Part shown: one piece after another, positions 35,298-45,787 of the stretch | Numbering within the stretch: the stretch's first letter is position 1 | Layout: the number at the start of each line of letters is the position of its first letter | Source of the DNA: Cladochytrium replicatum | Taxonomy: Eukaryota > Chytridiomycota > Chytridiomycetes > Cladochytriales > Cladochytriaceae | Direction: 5' to 3' | Assembly (NCBI GenBank): GCA_025526935.1 | Contig: JAHLKD010000021.1 | Location: forward strand, 434,001-498,000 | Length of the DNA: 64,000 bases | Translations under genes and position numbers: made by a program | Notes under the pieces: generated by a model | Databases searched by the model: none | Seen by the model: the letters and a program-made list of their open reading frames with translations, nothing else | What the model was told of the DNA's origin: nothing

Positions 35298-35730
35298 GTG
35301 GACTTCAAAATGGCTCTTTATCACAAGGCCACTTCCACCATTCCAGTACCTCCAACTGCTTATAAAACGTTGCCTCATTCAACCTCGGTTTTCCGCAGCT
35401 CTAACCCACTCGATTTCCACCACTCCCCGACTTCAACGTCGCCTCGCTGGCTTGCGAAATCCATTGCTGATTCACTGTGCAGCATTTCCAAACCGCTTGA
35501 TTTCCATCACTCAAGCACGGCGACATATCTGCTCGCGCTAGCCCGATCCATCGCTTGATGATCGTATTTTGAGCTCAACCCCACTCGACTTCCACCAATC
35601 CAAGACGCCAATGAAGCCTTTTGAAGAAGCTAATTTATCGCAACGATGGAATAATAGGTGATTTTGGATGCCATTGGAAATAATAGGTGATTTTGGATGC
35701 CATGCATTTTCGAACCAAGCCACGATTGAA
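35298..35730 (-). pseudogene. Second relic of the WW-ankyrin-like repeat family
   Basis: On the minus strand, fragments of the 29-residue repeat are readable in different frames: FIGVLDWWKSSGVELK near 35600, VLEWWKSSGLE-type sequence near 35500 and WWKSSGLELR near 35420, followed by decay to about 35300. Frame changes and stops occur between every repeat. No F-box-like N-terminus is left. The relic abuts the 5' end of the Mago gene at 35747, so the Mago promoter lies in or next to it. Confidence 0.6.
35648..35703. repeat. Approximately 27-bp tandem duplication upstream of Mago
   Basis: The segment GGAATAATAGGTGATTTTGG plus ATGCCAT is present twice in a row, the second copy with one extra A and separated by one T. 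It ends 43 bp before the Mago start codon. Confidence 0.9.
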
Positions 35731-35746
35731 CAAACTTACTGTAATT

Positions 35747-36540
35747 ATGACCAGCGGAAGCTCAGATGAGTTTTACGTGCGATACTAGTACGTGGAGGGT
35801 GGGAGAAGGGAGTTGGGAGAAGGGAGCCGGGAAAAGGAGGTGGGGAGGACGGTGAGATGCGGTGGTTGCTAAGTAAGGGTGGTGTTTCGACAGAAATTCT
35901 AACTAACCATACGTCTCTGTCACCTCGATGGACGTGCAGTACCGGACACATGGGCAAGTTCGGACACGAGTTCCTGGAGTTTGAATTTCGACCAGACGGG
36001 AAGCTTCGGTACGCAAACAATTCCAATTACAAGAACGACACGATGATCCGAAAAGAAGGTCCGTTCACGATGGCAGATATCGATTGAGCTTAGGCTGACA
36101 TATTTGGGGAAATTTTGGGCGCTCATTGAATAGTGTACGTCAGTCCTGGAATGCTGCGTGAACTGAAACGGATTATCGAAGACTCGGACGTAATGAAGTA
36201 CAACAAGATTACTTTTTAGCGTGATGCTTGCTAAAATGTCTGTTTTATCTGATCATAGGGAAGATGACCAGCTCTGGCCACAGCCTGATCGCGTTGGGCG
36301 ACAAGAGCTTGAAATCGTTCTTGGCAACGAGCACATCTCGTTCACTACATCTAAGATTGGGTCGCTTGCAGAAGTTTCGAACTGCCAAGATCCCGAGGGC
36401 TTGAGGGTGCTGTACTACCTCATTCAGGATCTGAAATGCTTGGTATTTTCTTTGATTTCGCTCCACTTTAAGGTACACCCCTTGAGTCTGCTTGCTCTTT
36501 ACCGTCGTCTGATTTATTCACTTAGATTAAACCCATTTGA
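35747..36540 (+). CDS. MAGO: Mago nashi, exon junction complex core subunit
   Basis: Mago forms a heterodimer with Y14/RBM8A and locks eIF4A3 on spliced mRNA; it acts in nuclear export, localisation and quality control of transcripts. Five exons restore a 150-residue protein: 35747-35787, 35940-36058, 36134-36197, 36259-36472 and a last exon of only 15 bp, 36526-36540. The sequence is nearly invariant with other eukaryotes: [96 protein letters not shown]. The terminal IKPI is supplied by the micro-exon. The N-terminal exon [14 protein letters not shown] was recovered from the frame across the 152-bp intron. No partner gene of the complex is in the window. Confidence 0.97.
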
Positions 36541-36642
36541 ACTGCACGATTATCGAGTAGATTTGTATTTTTATCATAATAACTGGGACATTTTGTTCAA
36601 AAGTTGTAAAAATTTCCAATTACGTGTTATTCGTTATTCGCT

Positions 36643-39600
36643 ATGAACAACCCGCAGCGATCCCCAAACCCTGCTATCGAATTCGACGATCCCGAGGATC
36701 CGTGGGACGGAAGCATCACTACCATGCCAAGTTTACTGTCCGATCTGTCAGCATTGCCTGCCACAACTTCATCGAGCTTCGAAAGCTCCACTCCATCCGC
36801 CGTTCACCCACATTACTCCGACGAGATCACAGAATCGATGATATCAAGAGTCAGCATCCCATCATTCGATAGCTTTGGCCAACGGTAAAAAACATCGCGG
36901 TCAGCCTACCTGCCATGCATACTTTTGTGGTGGCAGAGCACTGAACAAGCGCTTACATGATTGTTCTTATGGATCAGGCAGCCAGCTTTCGCAAACGCCT
37001 TGCCGACCCCTCCGCCATGTAACACTGAACTTCCGCGAACGACGATTATTGGAGCTAGGAAACTTCATGATGTGTATTCTTCGCTCTCATCGCAAGGATA
37101 TGCGGGGGGCACGTATAGTATCAGCACCGAGTCTTCGTGTAACAATGGTAAATACAACACTTTTGTTACAACTGTCCCAAACACAAATCGCTGAGACTGG
37201 CGGTTATTACTTCCAGCGCCTGGAGTTCAGCTGTTGAGGCGGATCAGGGAGGAAACGGTGGCATCAAATGGTATTGGATGGTATGCACGTGCGGATCTTC
37301 ACAAACGTTAATACGGTCACATTTGTAAAGTACGTGCGACACGAACTCGAATCGTGTCTACAACAAGAACATCACCATCACCGTCACCGCCCACGATACT
37401 TCTTCACGCCGCAGAATACGAGGATGCAAGTGCACCAACTGCACCGGAAAGGATCATGTGGAGATCTGATCTCCGCAACGATGAAAGTAGCAAAGTGAAC
37501 CTTCGGCTCAGGAGTCGATCTCCCAGAAATAGAATAGCCCGAGTTAGATCACCAAGTGGAGAGCGTAAACCGAAACCGCCATTAAGCGTCGCCTGTGTTC
37601 AGACTGAACAACCTGATGATCCGATAGCTGTGAGGACGGAGGTGGATTCTATGAAAAGAGATCTCGAACGGCTGGCACAGACTGTCATCGATCTCGGAGT
37701 GAGTTGGATTTATAGCAAACCTCTCGTGATGTGAGACTTATAGTCTGGTTCAGAAACAACTGGCCCGAGAATCAGAGTCCTCAGCCAATCTCACTAAGAC
37801 CCTCGAGCGTGTCATCGCAGAGCGCGACGAGAAAGCTCAGGAGCTAGCGATCGTGGAAAAGATGTACAAGCAACTGCGAGCGAAAAGCAGTGGAGCGGCG
37901 AGTGGACGGAACGCCTCGGACAAGGAGGACGTTATGGAGAAGTGGACAAAGCAAGTCTCTGAGTTGCAGGGCCAAGTGGTTTGTATTTCACCCCTTTCCT
38001 CGCTTGGTGATTTTTATTAATGCGGATGTTGGATTCAGGAGTTTTATAAGAAAGAAATGGGGAGGGTGATCGAGGATCATCGAGGATACACCAGTGCGGC
38101 AGACAGGACACGTGCGCAGGAGCTTAGGAAGGTGTTGGATCGTGGAAGACGAACGAAGGTGATTCATACTTCGACTCAAGAACGCTCCCATTCTAAACGA
38201 CGTTCAGGGTGGTGGAGCCGGACTGAGTCCAAGCTCAGAGGACGAAGGGGCCGGTGTACGCCCGCAAAAAGACTTGCCAAACTCTGAGCGGAAGCGAGAC
38301 AGCCCTGATCGCGAGCTTGCTCAGCGGATTTCGCTTCTAGACGACGAAGTTCGAAGTTGGTCAGCAAGGTATGAAGCTGATCTGACCGATTGGCGATTGG
38401 AAGTGGCTCGGTTGCGGCGGTAGGAGCATGACGACCAAGCGATAAGCTTCGAATCTTCATCCTGAATCCCTTAATAGGACTAATGAAGAACTGGAGCAAC
38501 AATTGCGGGAACCTCCACCAAAGACTGAGAATAGCGAGCCAGAAGACAACGGAGCTGCTGCCGCTGCAGCGGATGCAATAGCTAGGGCGTGTGTTGCTGA
38601 AGAAAAGGTTCGAGAAACGATGGAAAAGCTTCGGCAAAAGCAGCTTGTTATCGAGAGTTTGCAGGAGCGCGTCTTAAATCTGGTATAGGATGCCTGCTAA
38701 AGGATTATAACATAAGCATGATAACCTGAAATTTTTATTACAGGGAAGTCGGGCTACTATCCAGAAGAACGAGATACGGCGGCTGAACGAAGTGGAAACG
38801 CGACAGAAGGTCGATATCACGAGACTAGTAGGAAAGGTAGCATTTCAATGAGTTGCTATGAATAATCCCGTCTTCCTTCAGGATTCTGTAGTCCGTCAGC
38901 TGCATGACAAATTCACGGAGCTGGATTGTCAACGACGCAACGCAGAGTCCAAACTGAAGTCAGCTGTGTATGTGTGTGAAACTGTGAAATCTTGTACCAA
39001 AGATTCTGATCTCCGCTATTCTCCAGTGCTCAGCTAAACGTTCGCGAAAACACTATCCAGACTCTCCGGAGCAAGCTGGAAGCTAACGAGTCGCTATTGA
39101 AGACATACCAGGACAACGCGAATTCAACAGATGGGCTGAAGGATGCGTTGAAGAAGGCTCGCGCAGATCTCTCCAAAAAGGATGGCTTGGTTCGTGGATG
39201 GGCCACAAAGTGTGAGAATCTCAGCAAAGTATGTCAGTTCCCGATGCTGCAGAATTTATCGCTGAACGATCTACATTGACTACTTCAGGAATTGCAAGCG
39301 ACCAGGAAGGATGTAGAGGATTCCGTGAGGTCTCGTGTGGGCATCGCAAAAAAATCAGAGGAGTTGAAGGAGGAGGTCAGGATGCTGAAAGGTCGATTAG
39401 AGCAGTGCGAACGTGCTTTCCGGAGGACGTTGGAGATTGCTTTTGAAGAGCGTGACAGTCATAGACGGCAATCGCGACGCGAGGTGATGGCGGCAGAAAG
39501 AGAAAAGAGAGCGAAAGAGAAAGGGGATACAATTGGCGAAAGAGTTGTCGGGGACGAAGTGTGGATGAGAGCGAAGGATATTTCCAAGAGGGTAAGGAAA

Positions 39601-39943
39601 TAGCCCGATTTTGAGTAGTCATTTTGGATTATTGATTGCGAAACAGATACTGAATCTGGATCTGACTGAGGACTACCAGCTGGTGGACAAGTCGAGAAGC
39701 CGGAACACGGGGAAAGTGCGCAACAACTCTAGGCCTGGCAGCACCAAGGTTGAGATCACGAATCGTTTCAAGCAAGCGTATGTGGTTCTTTGGTGGTTCA
39801 GTAGAGTTTGCTGATACTATTATGTTTTTAGTTGGAATTCGAATGAAGATCTTGAGGATATGTTAGTTGAAATCGTGGCCGAGGTGGTACGAGGCGGAGA
39901 GCTCACGGATAGCAGCGAACTGGATGGTTCGTTGGAGGGATGA
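36643..39943 (+). CDS. Long coiled-coil protein, unidentified
   Basis: I do not recognise a family. The gene starts [20 protein letters not shown], with a disordered Ser/Thr/Pro-rich head (exons about 36643-36888, 36980-37195 and 37340-37700). It continues through many short introns as heptad-rich coiled coil: [20 protein letters not shown] at about 37800, [16 protein letters not shown] at 37935, [20 protein letters not shown] at 38330, [20 protein letters not shown] at 38600, [20 protein letters not shown] at 39040, KLAR-type repeats and [20 protein letters not shown] at 39360. The C-terminus has [13 protein letters not shown] near 39650, a Ser/Arg/Asn-rich stretch, and a final exon [20 protein letters not shown]. 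The stop is TGA at 39941-39943. Such an architecture is common in centrosomal or basal-body proteins, which zoosporic fungi possess, but that role is inference. Confidence 0.6.
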
Positions 39944-40168
39944 TTGCTACTACAGGGCAAATACTGTCAATGGCCTTTGAGATGGAGAATACAAATAATT
40001 TATTGCGAAGAAGGCTAATCAAGTTGACCATTACAACAGCTAGGGTCGTCCATTGATGTTGGCATCAGATTGTTTCATCGACAAGATAAAGACATAAATA
40101 CTAAATACATCACGCTCACTGCTATCTTCTATCTACATCGGCGCTGTTGAGGAGGGGTTGAGAGGCGA

Positions 40169-41354
40169 TTACTTGCTCCCTACACCAGCAGCCCTAGCAA
40201 CAAAGTTGCTATATCGAAGAAACCCTTGCGTTCGATTTACGTTGGTCTGAGGAGTTTGCTGAGGAATTGAGATCGAGACAGATGAGGTAGACGGAAGACT
40301 GGGGGGACTCGCCATCTCGCCGAGGATTGGTGAGGAAGACGTCATCGGCGGCAAGTAGGGTTCGCGTATGCGCTGCTGGTCCGAGAAACTAACTCTGTGA
40401 ACATCATCGTGAAGATGCACAAAGAAGCGGTTTGGAGTCGGGGCTGCTGGACGCTCAGCCCCACGCAAGGCCTGCTGTTGCTGTGCGCTGTTGCCGTTGG
40501 GATCAAGACTGGGTGATTTGGAAGCCGCAACGGTGTTGGGTTGCGCTCCGATGGACTTGCGGAAAGTTGAGATCCAAGTTGGATGATACTTCTTTTGTGA
40601 TGGACCGGATGGCGCCGCTGCATTCGTAACGTCGCTTCTCCAAGTGTCACGTCGAGCGAGTGCGGATCGGAGCTCTTTCTCTCGAGCATCTTTTGCAAAC
40701 ATCAGGAACGCCGTTCCAACTGCGAGACTGAAAAGGCATGCGACAAGGAAGATGATAATGCCTGTGGTGAGCCACGTGTTGGGATATCCCATCATCAGCG
40801 TACTTTCAATGTCAGCTTGCGCTTGTGTGATGTTGACACCACTGTTTGCGACCGGGCAGCGTGCAGTGGCATCCGGGTCTGGTTGGAGGAGAATCCAAGT
40901 GCGCCAAACGGAGATGAAGCCGGTTCCGCCGCAGTTACCCCCACCGGGACAGGTCAAGTTGCAGAATCCCATGTTGGTCTTTCCATATGATCCATACTCG
41001 TTTGCGCAGGAGCACTTTTCGAAAAGAAAATGAGTAATTTATTGGAAGGAAAACTCAGAGATCACTTACGACACCTCCGTACGAAAGCCCGGCGTACGGG
41101 AAAGCGCGTTGCGGAGGAATGTATTGCGCGTAAGGGCCTGAACTAGTGCCGGTGCAGAAGCCAAGGCAATATTCCGGATTCATGTTGCTAGTCCATACGA
41201 AAGCGCCGCGCATGTCGTTGAGCGGGCCGTCCTTGAAGCATCCTAACTGGGTCGCTGATCCTGCCTCTGTCGATCTGTATGGCCATACACACGCTGAGGC
41301 GATGAATATGAGCAGGGCGAGACGAGAAGCTCTGTCAGAGTGACTAGGTTGCAT
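40169..41354 (-). CDS. WSC-domain single-pass membrane protein
   Basis: The protein resembles fungal cell-wall sensors of the Wsc type, which report wall stress to the Rho1/PKC pathway. A signal peptide starts MQPSHSDRASRLALLIFIAS (41354), followed by one WSC domain: LGCFKDGPLNDMRGAFVW, MNPEYCLGFC, YAGLSYGGV, and after an intron (donor GTAAGT at about 41073, acceptor AAAAG at about 41016) CSCANEYGSYGKT, CNLTCPGGGNCGG. A membrane helix WLTTGIIIFLVACLFSLAVG lies near 40770-40710, followed by a cytoplasmic tail of about 190 residues rich in Ser, Pro and Gln with a basic juxtamembrane segment. Unlike yeast Wsc1, no long Ser/Thr-rich extracellular stalk separates the WSC domain from the membrane. 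The Tyr-x-x-Phe at YSNF near the C-terminus may be a sorting signal (inference). Confidence 0.82.
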
Positions 41355-42653
41355 TTGGGATGATGATGCGAAGATGAGGTGCGGGCAAATAGAGTTTTTA
41401 ACGCGCCATTAGGTGACGCGAGTCGCGTTCTGTCCAAAATGCGGTCGGAGAACCCCACTTTTTAAAAAAATAAGAATAATTCTCACTATCTAATTTTTGA
41501 GCTTCGAGCAACCAAAAATGAAAGAGTGCTGACGAGCTGGTGTTTGGAGAGAATCTGAATAATATCAATTGAATTACAATTAGAGCCTGGTCCAACTCCC
41601 TCTGTTTCCAAACAAAGACAAAAATCTGACCAATCAAGAGTCAGGACCTCTGTTTGGGGCTTTTTTCGAACATAGCCAGCCTCCGTTAGGCCTCTGTTTT
41701 ACGTCTTTGTGTCCGTTTGACGCATCGAAAATCGTCCGAAAACATGGATCTCGACAGCCACGGTTTAATTCTCTGGTGTTTTATTTCAAAAAGCTTCTTT
41801 TCGAGTTGGAACAGTCTTAAGGAATCAGCAATATTAATGGTGATGATTGAAATTTAAACAACGTGACACGAATCTTATTTTAAGGATTGCCAGTTTGATT
41901 CAAATGGTGTCGCATACGCTCCACAGAGTAGACTGCCTGACTAACTCTGTGGATGCTCATTCCACGCCCTGTCTCCGATAATCTGCCAACCTTCGCTCCA
42001 CCACTCTCAGCCGAAAGCATGCGTCGATCTCATGACAGATCTGCATTATTGGTGTCGTGAATACACGTGTCGCACAATTTGCCCTGCCACTGAGGTGGAA
42101 AGACACCACAAAAACATTCGAGCTGCTTAAATGCCCAGAGCGCATCATTAGACGCTCGAAATTACGCTACTCTGACGCTGAGCTCTCTGTGCGGCCATCT
42201 CCGCTCTGTCGCTGCATTTCCGCTACTCACGTGCTCCGGTGGCTGTGGCTCCACGGAACAGTGGCGCGGCTACCGCATGCACGTGATCTGTATCAGCCTT
42301 TGAACCCCATCCGTTCCTTCGCGTTGGCTCAACGGCCGTCCCGATCCGTACGATATCTACGTCCTTCACAGCCCGACCGCCGTGCACAGGCCCTCAACCA
42401 AAACGCGCGACCGATACACGCTCTTTGACACAGTAGCAAAGCCGCCCCGCTCTCGCGCTTCGCGTATTGTCAGTTTGTGGAGGGAATTCACATCGTCGTT
42501 GTTATCCGCAGCTGTCAACTCGCCGATATCAAACCATTCAATTTTCATCACTTTACAGGTCAGCTTTAAAGCTCTCTGAACTTTGCGCCATTTGTGTGCT
42601 GACACTTTTCGTCAATAGGCACCGTTACTCCTTCGCAATCTGCTTAGTTCGCC
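41355..42653. other. Long divergent promoter region (WSC protein and SFP1-like factor)
   Basis: These 1.3 kb separate two divergent genes. The right part, about 42050-42650, is pyrimidine-rich and probably the 5' leader of the zinc-finger gene; it has CT-rich tracts and two CACGTG boxes (42227-42233 and 42280-42286). An A/T-rich part lies at 41460-41900. Open frames on both strands (for example 42057-42428) carry no domain. An intron in the 5' leader is possible, because a TTTACAG|GTCAGC-type junction occurs near 42560. Confidence 0.4.
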
Positions 42654-44978
42654 ATGGCCGCGCCCGTGCCAACAGTAACCGTGTCGCATTCTCAGGATGG
42701 CCCACCACTGAGTGCATTTGCACGCCGAAGTTCATCTGTTAACTACGCAGCCGCAGCAGCCGCGGCATCTTCCGCACAACAGTTCAACACTAATCTACTC
42801 GACGTCTTCAACTTTCACTTGCCCGCCGCATCCCCGGGAGTAGTCGGAGCACCCAGATTTGGTCGTCGTCCATCCATCGGAACAGCTACGCTTTCAGGAA
42901 TGGACATCATAACTACTTCGTCGATCGGAGGACAGTTCATTCTGGAGGACAAACTAGATTCGGTGTTCTCTCTTGAAACGACATACTGCAAAGACTTTGA
43001 ATGCTGTGGGATGAATTTTCCGTCGCTCCACGAGCTTACAGCCCACTACGAGGAGGTTCATGTCACTTTCCGCCCCGTTGAACCACGTTTGCTCGACTCT
43101 GTGAACGAAGAGGAAGAGACCCGCGATTCGACTCACCCGTCAACTCCGTCGCCTACACTAACTGCCGGCATGCCCTATCTTTCGCAACCAAATGCTCCTG
43201 CAACACCGAATTCATCCATGTCTAGCCTGGTTGGCAACGGTGTGCCTGTGAGCACATACTCGAACCAAAGCAGCGAGTTGAACTTCTCTGCTGGGCCATC
43301 ACTTCAAGAAGTGAGCCACCTCCGTGATGGTGTGGAGCAGCTATCGATACAGAAGAATTCTTTCAGTCCTCCGTACAATGCTGGTGGTGACTCGTCACGT
43401 CAGCATAATGGGTTTGATAATCTGCAGCAGAACGGTCAACCAAATAACTTTGCAGCTGTTCCCGGGCTCCCAGTACAGCAAACACCTGGGTGTCACTTTG
43501 ATTCGGGAAACACAAATCTTGTCACACCTACACCAAAACGACCCCGAGCACCATCTTTCAGCTTGGAAGGAGGTGACTCTGGAAAGCGTTCTCGCTCCCA
43601 GTTCTTAGAAGGCGGATATGGATACGGCAACAACCCAGGAATGGATGAACCCAAACCGTTCGCTGAACAATCAATGCGATTCCATCAAGGTCCAACCTTC
43701 TACTCGACTGACATCATGAATATTCAGCAACACGCTCGTCAATCGTCTCAGCAATATGAACAATCGTCTCCGCCACGTTCTTTTGCTCAACACACTGACT
43801 CGTTCACTCGCCCAGAATTTCAACCGTATCTCGGAGCGAGTGTTTCGCTTCCTGACTTCAGTTCTCCCCGACAGTACGGTGGTTTGCCGGTGTCTGGAAG
43901 CGGCCCAGCACCGATACATCTTCAGCTGACACCAAGGCCCCAGAGCCCACATCTGATTGGAGCGGACATGCGGAACGGTCAACTCCCAAACCCGCATCTC
44001 CAGCATTTGATTCATGAAGATCCAACTATACCCATGAATCAGCCCAATCGCACACCTACGCCATTCATGTTCAATTCTAACTCGATAATGCCGATGGCTA
44101 CTCCTCCGCAACGCCCAGCATCAACTCCTATCATGCCAATCCCGAATGGGTTCCAACCGGAGACTCACGACCAGTTCCAACCACCATCACTACCCCAGCC
44201 ATTTTCATTCCCTATGAGGCATCCTCAATTCGAGGGTAGTCACCAGCAAATGCACTCAGCTCCGATTCTGGAAGTTCCACAGAACCTGCGAAAACCTATC
44301 ACACCGTCGGTGAAGAATGGGTCACCTCCTGCCCATTCCATGTCGGTGAGCGCTTCGATAGACTCGAATGGGACGAAGAGGTACCGATGCCCAAAACCGT
44401 GGTGCAGCAAGGCGTATAAGAATTCAAACGGCTTGAAGTATCACTTGGAGCACGGGAACTGCGAGCTGGATTCATCTTCAGCGGAGTCTCTGGATTTTTC
44501 GCCCACAACGCTCACCACCACAACAAACAACAACTTGGGAAGCTCAAGCTCGTTGTCATCGTCCAATGGCTGCGAATCTGACGACAACAGCTCAACTCCT
44601 CCTACGGACATCAAGATTACATATAAGCCGTACTGGTGCCGTGTGTCTGGGTGTGGGAAGAAGTACAAGAACTTGAACGGGCTCAAGTATCATGGTAAGG
44701 TCAGCCATCCTGAGTTGGACTTCAAGGGAGATGTGAAAGGTCACACTCCTGATCTCCGAGCGAGCATGGCAGCTGCCGTTACAGCCGCCGCGGCGGCCCA
44801 AGCGCATGCTCAGGCGCAACATGTTCAGCAGCAACAGCACCAGGTGCCATCACACATTCCGCAACCGCCTCAACCTCAAATGTTGCCGGAGCAGGTTAGA
44901 ATGCAGATACCTCCGCCGGTGCCAATGATGAACATGGTTGATGTTGCTGGCGTACAAGGGCCACCGCTCTTCACATGA
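42654..44978 (+). CDS. C2H2 zinc-finger transcription factor, SFP1-like
   Basis: This intronless 774-codon gene starts at ATG 42654 (MAAPVPTVTVSHSQDG). It has the split finger layout of Sfp1-type regulators. One atypical C2H2 finger lies near residues 105-135 (ETTYCKDFECCGMNFPSLHE, LTAHYEEVH). A very long Gln/Pro/Ser/Asn-rich disordered middle follows. Two C-terminal fingers are RYRCPKPWCSKAYKNSNGLK with YHLEHGNC (about residue 575) and PYWCRVSGCGKKYKNLNGLK with YHGKVSH (about residue 665). The AYKNxNGLKYH sequence is characteristic of the Sfp1/JAZF family. Sfp1 in yeast controls ribosomal protein and ribosome biogenesis genes downstream of TOR; transfer of that role to this protein is inference. 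A basic stretch (PKRPRAP) near residue 300 may be a nuclear localisation signal. The C-terminus is rich in Ala and Gln. Confidence 0.8.
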   Translation: MAAPVPTVTVSHSQDGPPLSAFARRSSSVNYAAAAAAASSAQQFNTNLLDVFNFHLPAASPGVVGAPRFGRRPSIGTATLSGMDIITTSSIGGQFILEDKLDSVFSLETTYCKDFECCGMNFPSLHELTAHYEEVHVTFRPVEPRLLDSVNEEEETRDSTHPSTPSPTLTAGMPYLSQPNAPATPNSSMSSLVGNGVPVSTYSNQSSELNFSAGPSLQEVSHLRDGVEQLSIQKNSFSPPYNAGGDSSRQHNGFDNLQQNGQPNNFAAVPGLPVQQTPGCHFDSGNTNLVTPTPKRPRAPSFSLEGGDSGKRSRSQFLEGGYGYGNNPGMDEPKPFAEQSMRFHQGPTFYSTDIMNIQQHARQSSQQYEQSSPPRSFAQHTDSFTRPEFQPYLGASVSLPDFSSPRQYGGLPVSGSGPAPIHLQLTPRPQSPHLIGADMRNGQLPNPHLQHLIHEDPTIPMNQPNRTPTPFMFNSNSIMPMATPPQRPASTPIMPIPNGFQPETHDQFQPPSLPQPFSFPMRHPQFEGSHQQMHSAPILEVPQNLRKPITPSVKNGSPPAHSMSVSASIDSNGTKRYRCPKPWCSKAYKNSNGLKYHLEHGNCELDSSSAESLDFSPTTLTTTTNNNLGSSSSLSSSNGCESDDNSSTPPTDIKITYKPYWCRVSGCGKKYKNLNGLKYHGKVSHPELDFKGDVKGHTPDLRASMAAAVTAAAAAQAHAQAQHVQQQQHQVPSHIPQPPQPQMLPEQVRMQIPPPVPMMNMVDVAGVQGPPLFT

Positions 44979-45787
44979 GTCAACGCGAACCGTTCGCCTC
45001 CGCGATCTTGATCACGACATACTTTTTCTGAATAATGTGGCATTCCCATTTCTTTTTGGTTGTTTCTTTCTGGGCTTAGTTTGGGTTCGATGAGGAATAT
45101 TGTCGTATATATTTTTGAATGTGTCGGGTGGAACTTACTATTCGTTTTTGTTTTTTTGCGGTGACGGTTCTGTGGTCGCTTCCATAAAGTTTGTAGCTAT
45201 TTTTTGCACTGTGTCTGGGTTTCTTGAAACTGCTGTTCCACAACATTGCCTTCCGTTACACCTTTGCCCTAACCTGCATACACTAGAAATTGTCCAGCAC
45301 GAGTTTGATCTTGCTCTTTTCTATCACTACTTAAATCACATACAAAAAGCCATTTCACATTTGTGGCCGACAACATTTCCAACTTCTTAACAATTTTACA
45401 GTCATTCTTTAGCCCAGTCAGAAAGAAAACAGCCCAGCCTAAAGTACAAGAAGAATTATATTTTTTTTAAGGAGTTTTGCGTCCTCAAACTCCGCACACC
45501 ACCGAATCCACTTTTTTCTGAAAGCACCAGGTCGCGCAAAGACAGCAGGCAGGGAAGCTTACGCCATTCATTGGTGTATTGTAGCGAATTTGGATCCATC
45601 AACTCTTCAATCAAACAACAAATCCGTCTTCTCACTGTCGATGTTGATTTCACTCCAGCACATTCGGACATATCCATACCTCTCAACATCTTTTGCTCGC
45701 TCATATTGGTACCGAGCATTGCAATCGAGTGCAAGGGCGCTCGTTGGACGACATCGGAGATTAAACCTCAATCCAAAGTAACTGACC
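44979..45787. other. Intergenic, 3' and 5' flanks
   Basis: This holds the 3' flank of the zinc-finger gene, with T-rich runs at about 45010-45170, and the promoter of the ABCC gene. The small frames at 45100-45390 and 45571-45781 have no domains. No further gene is supported. Confidence 0.4.
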
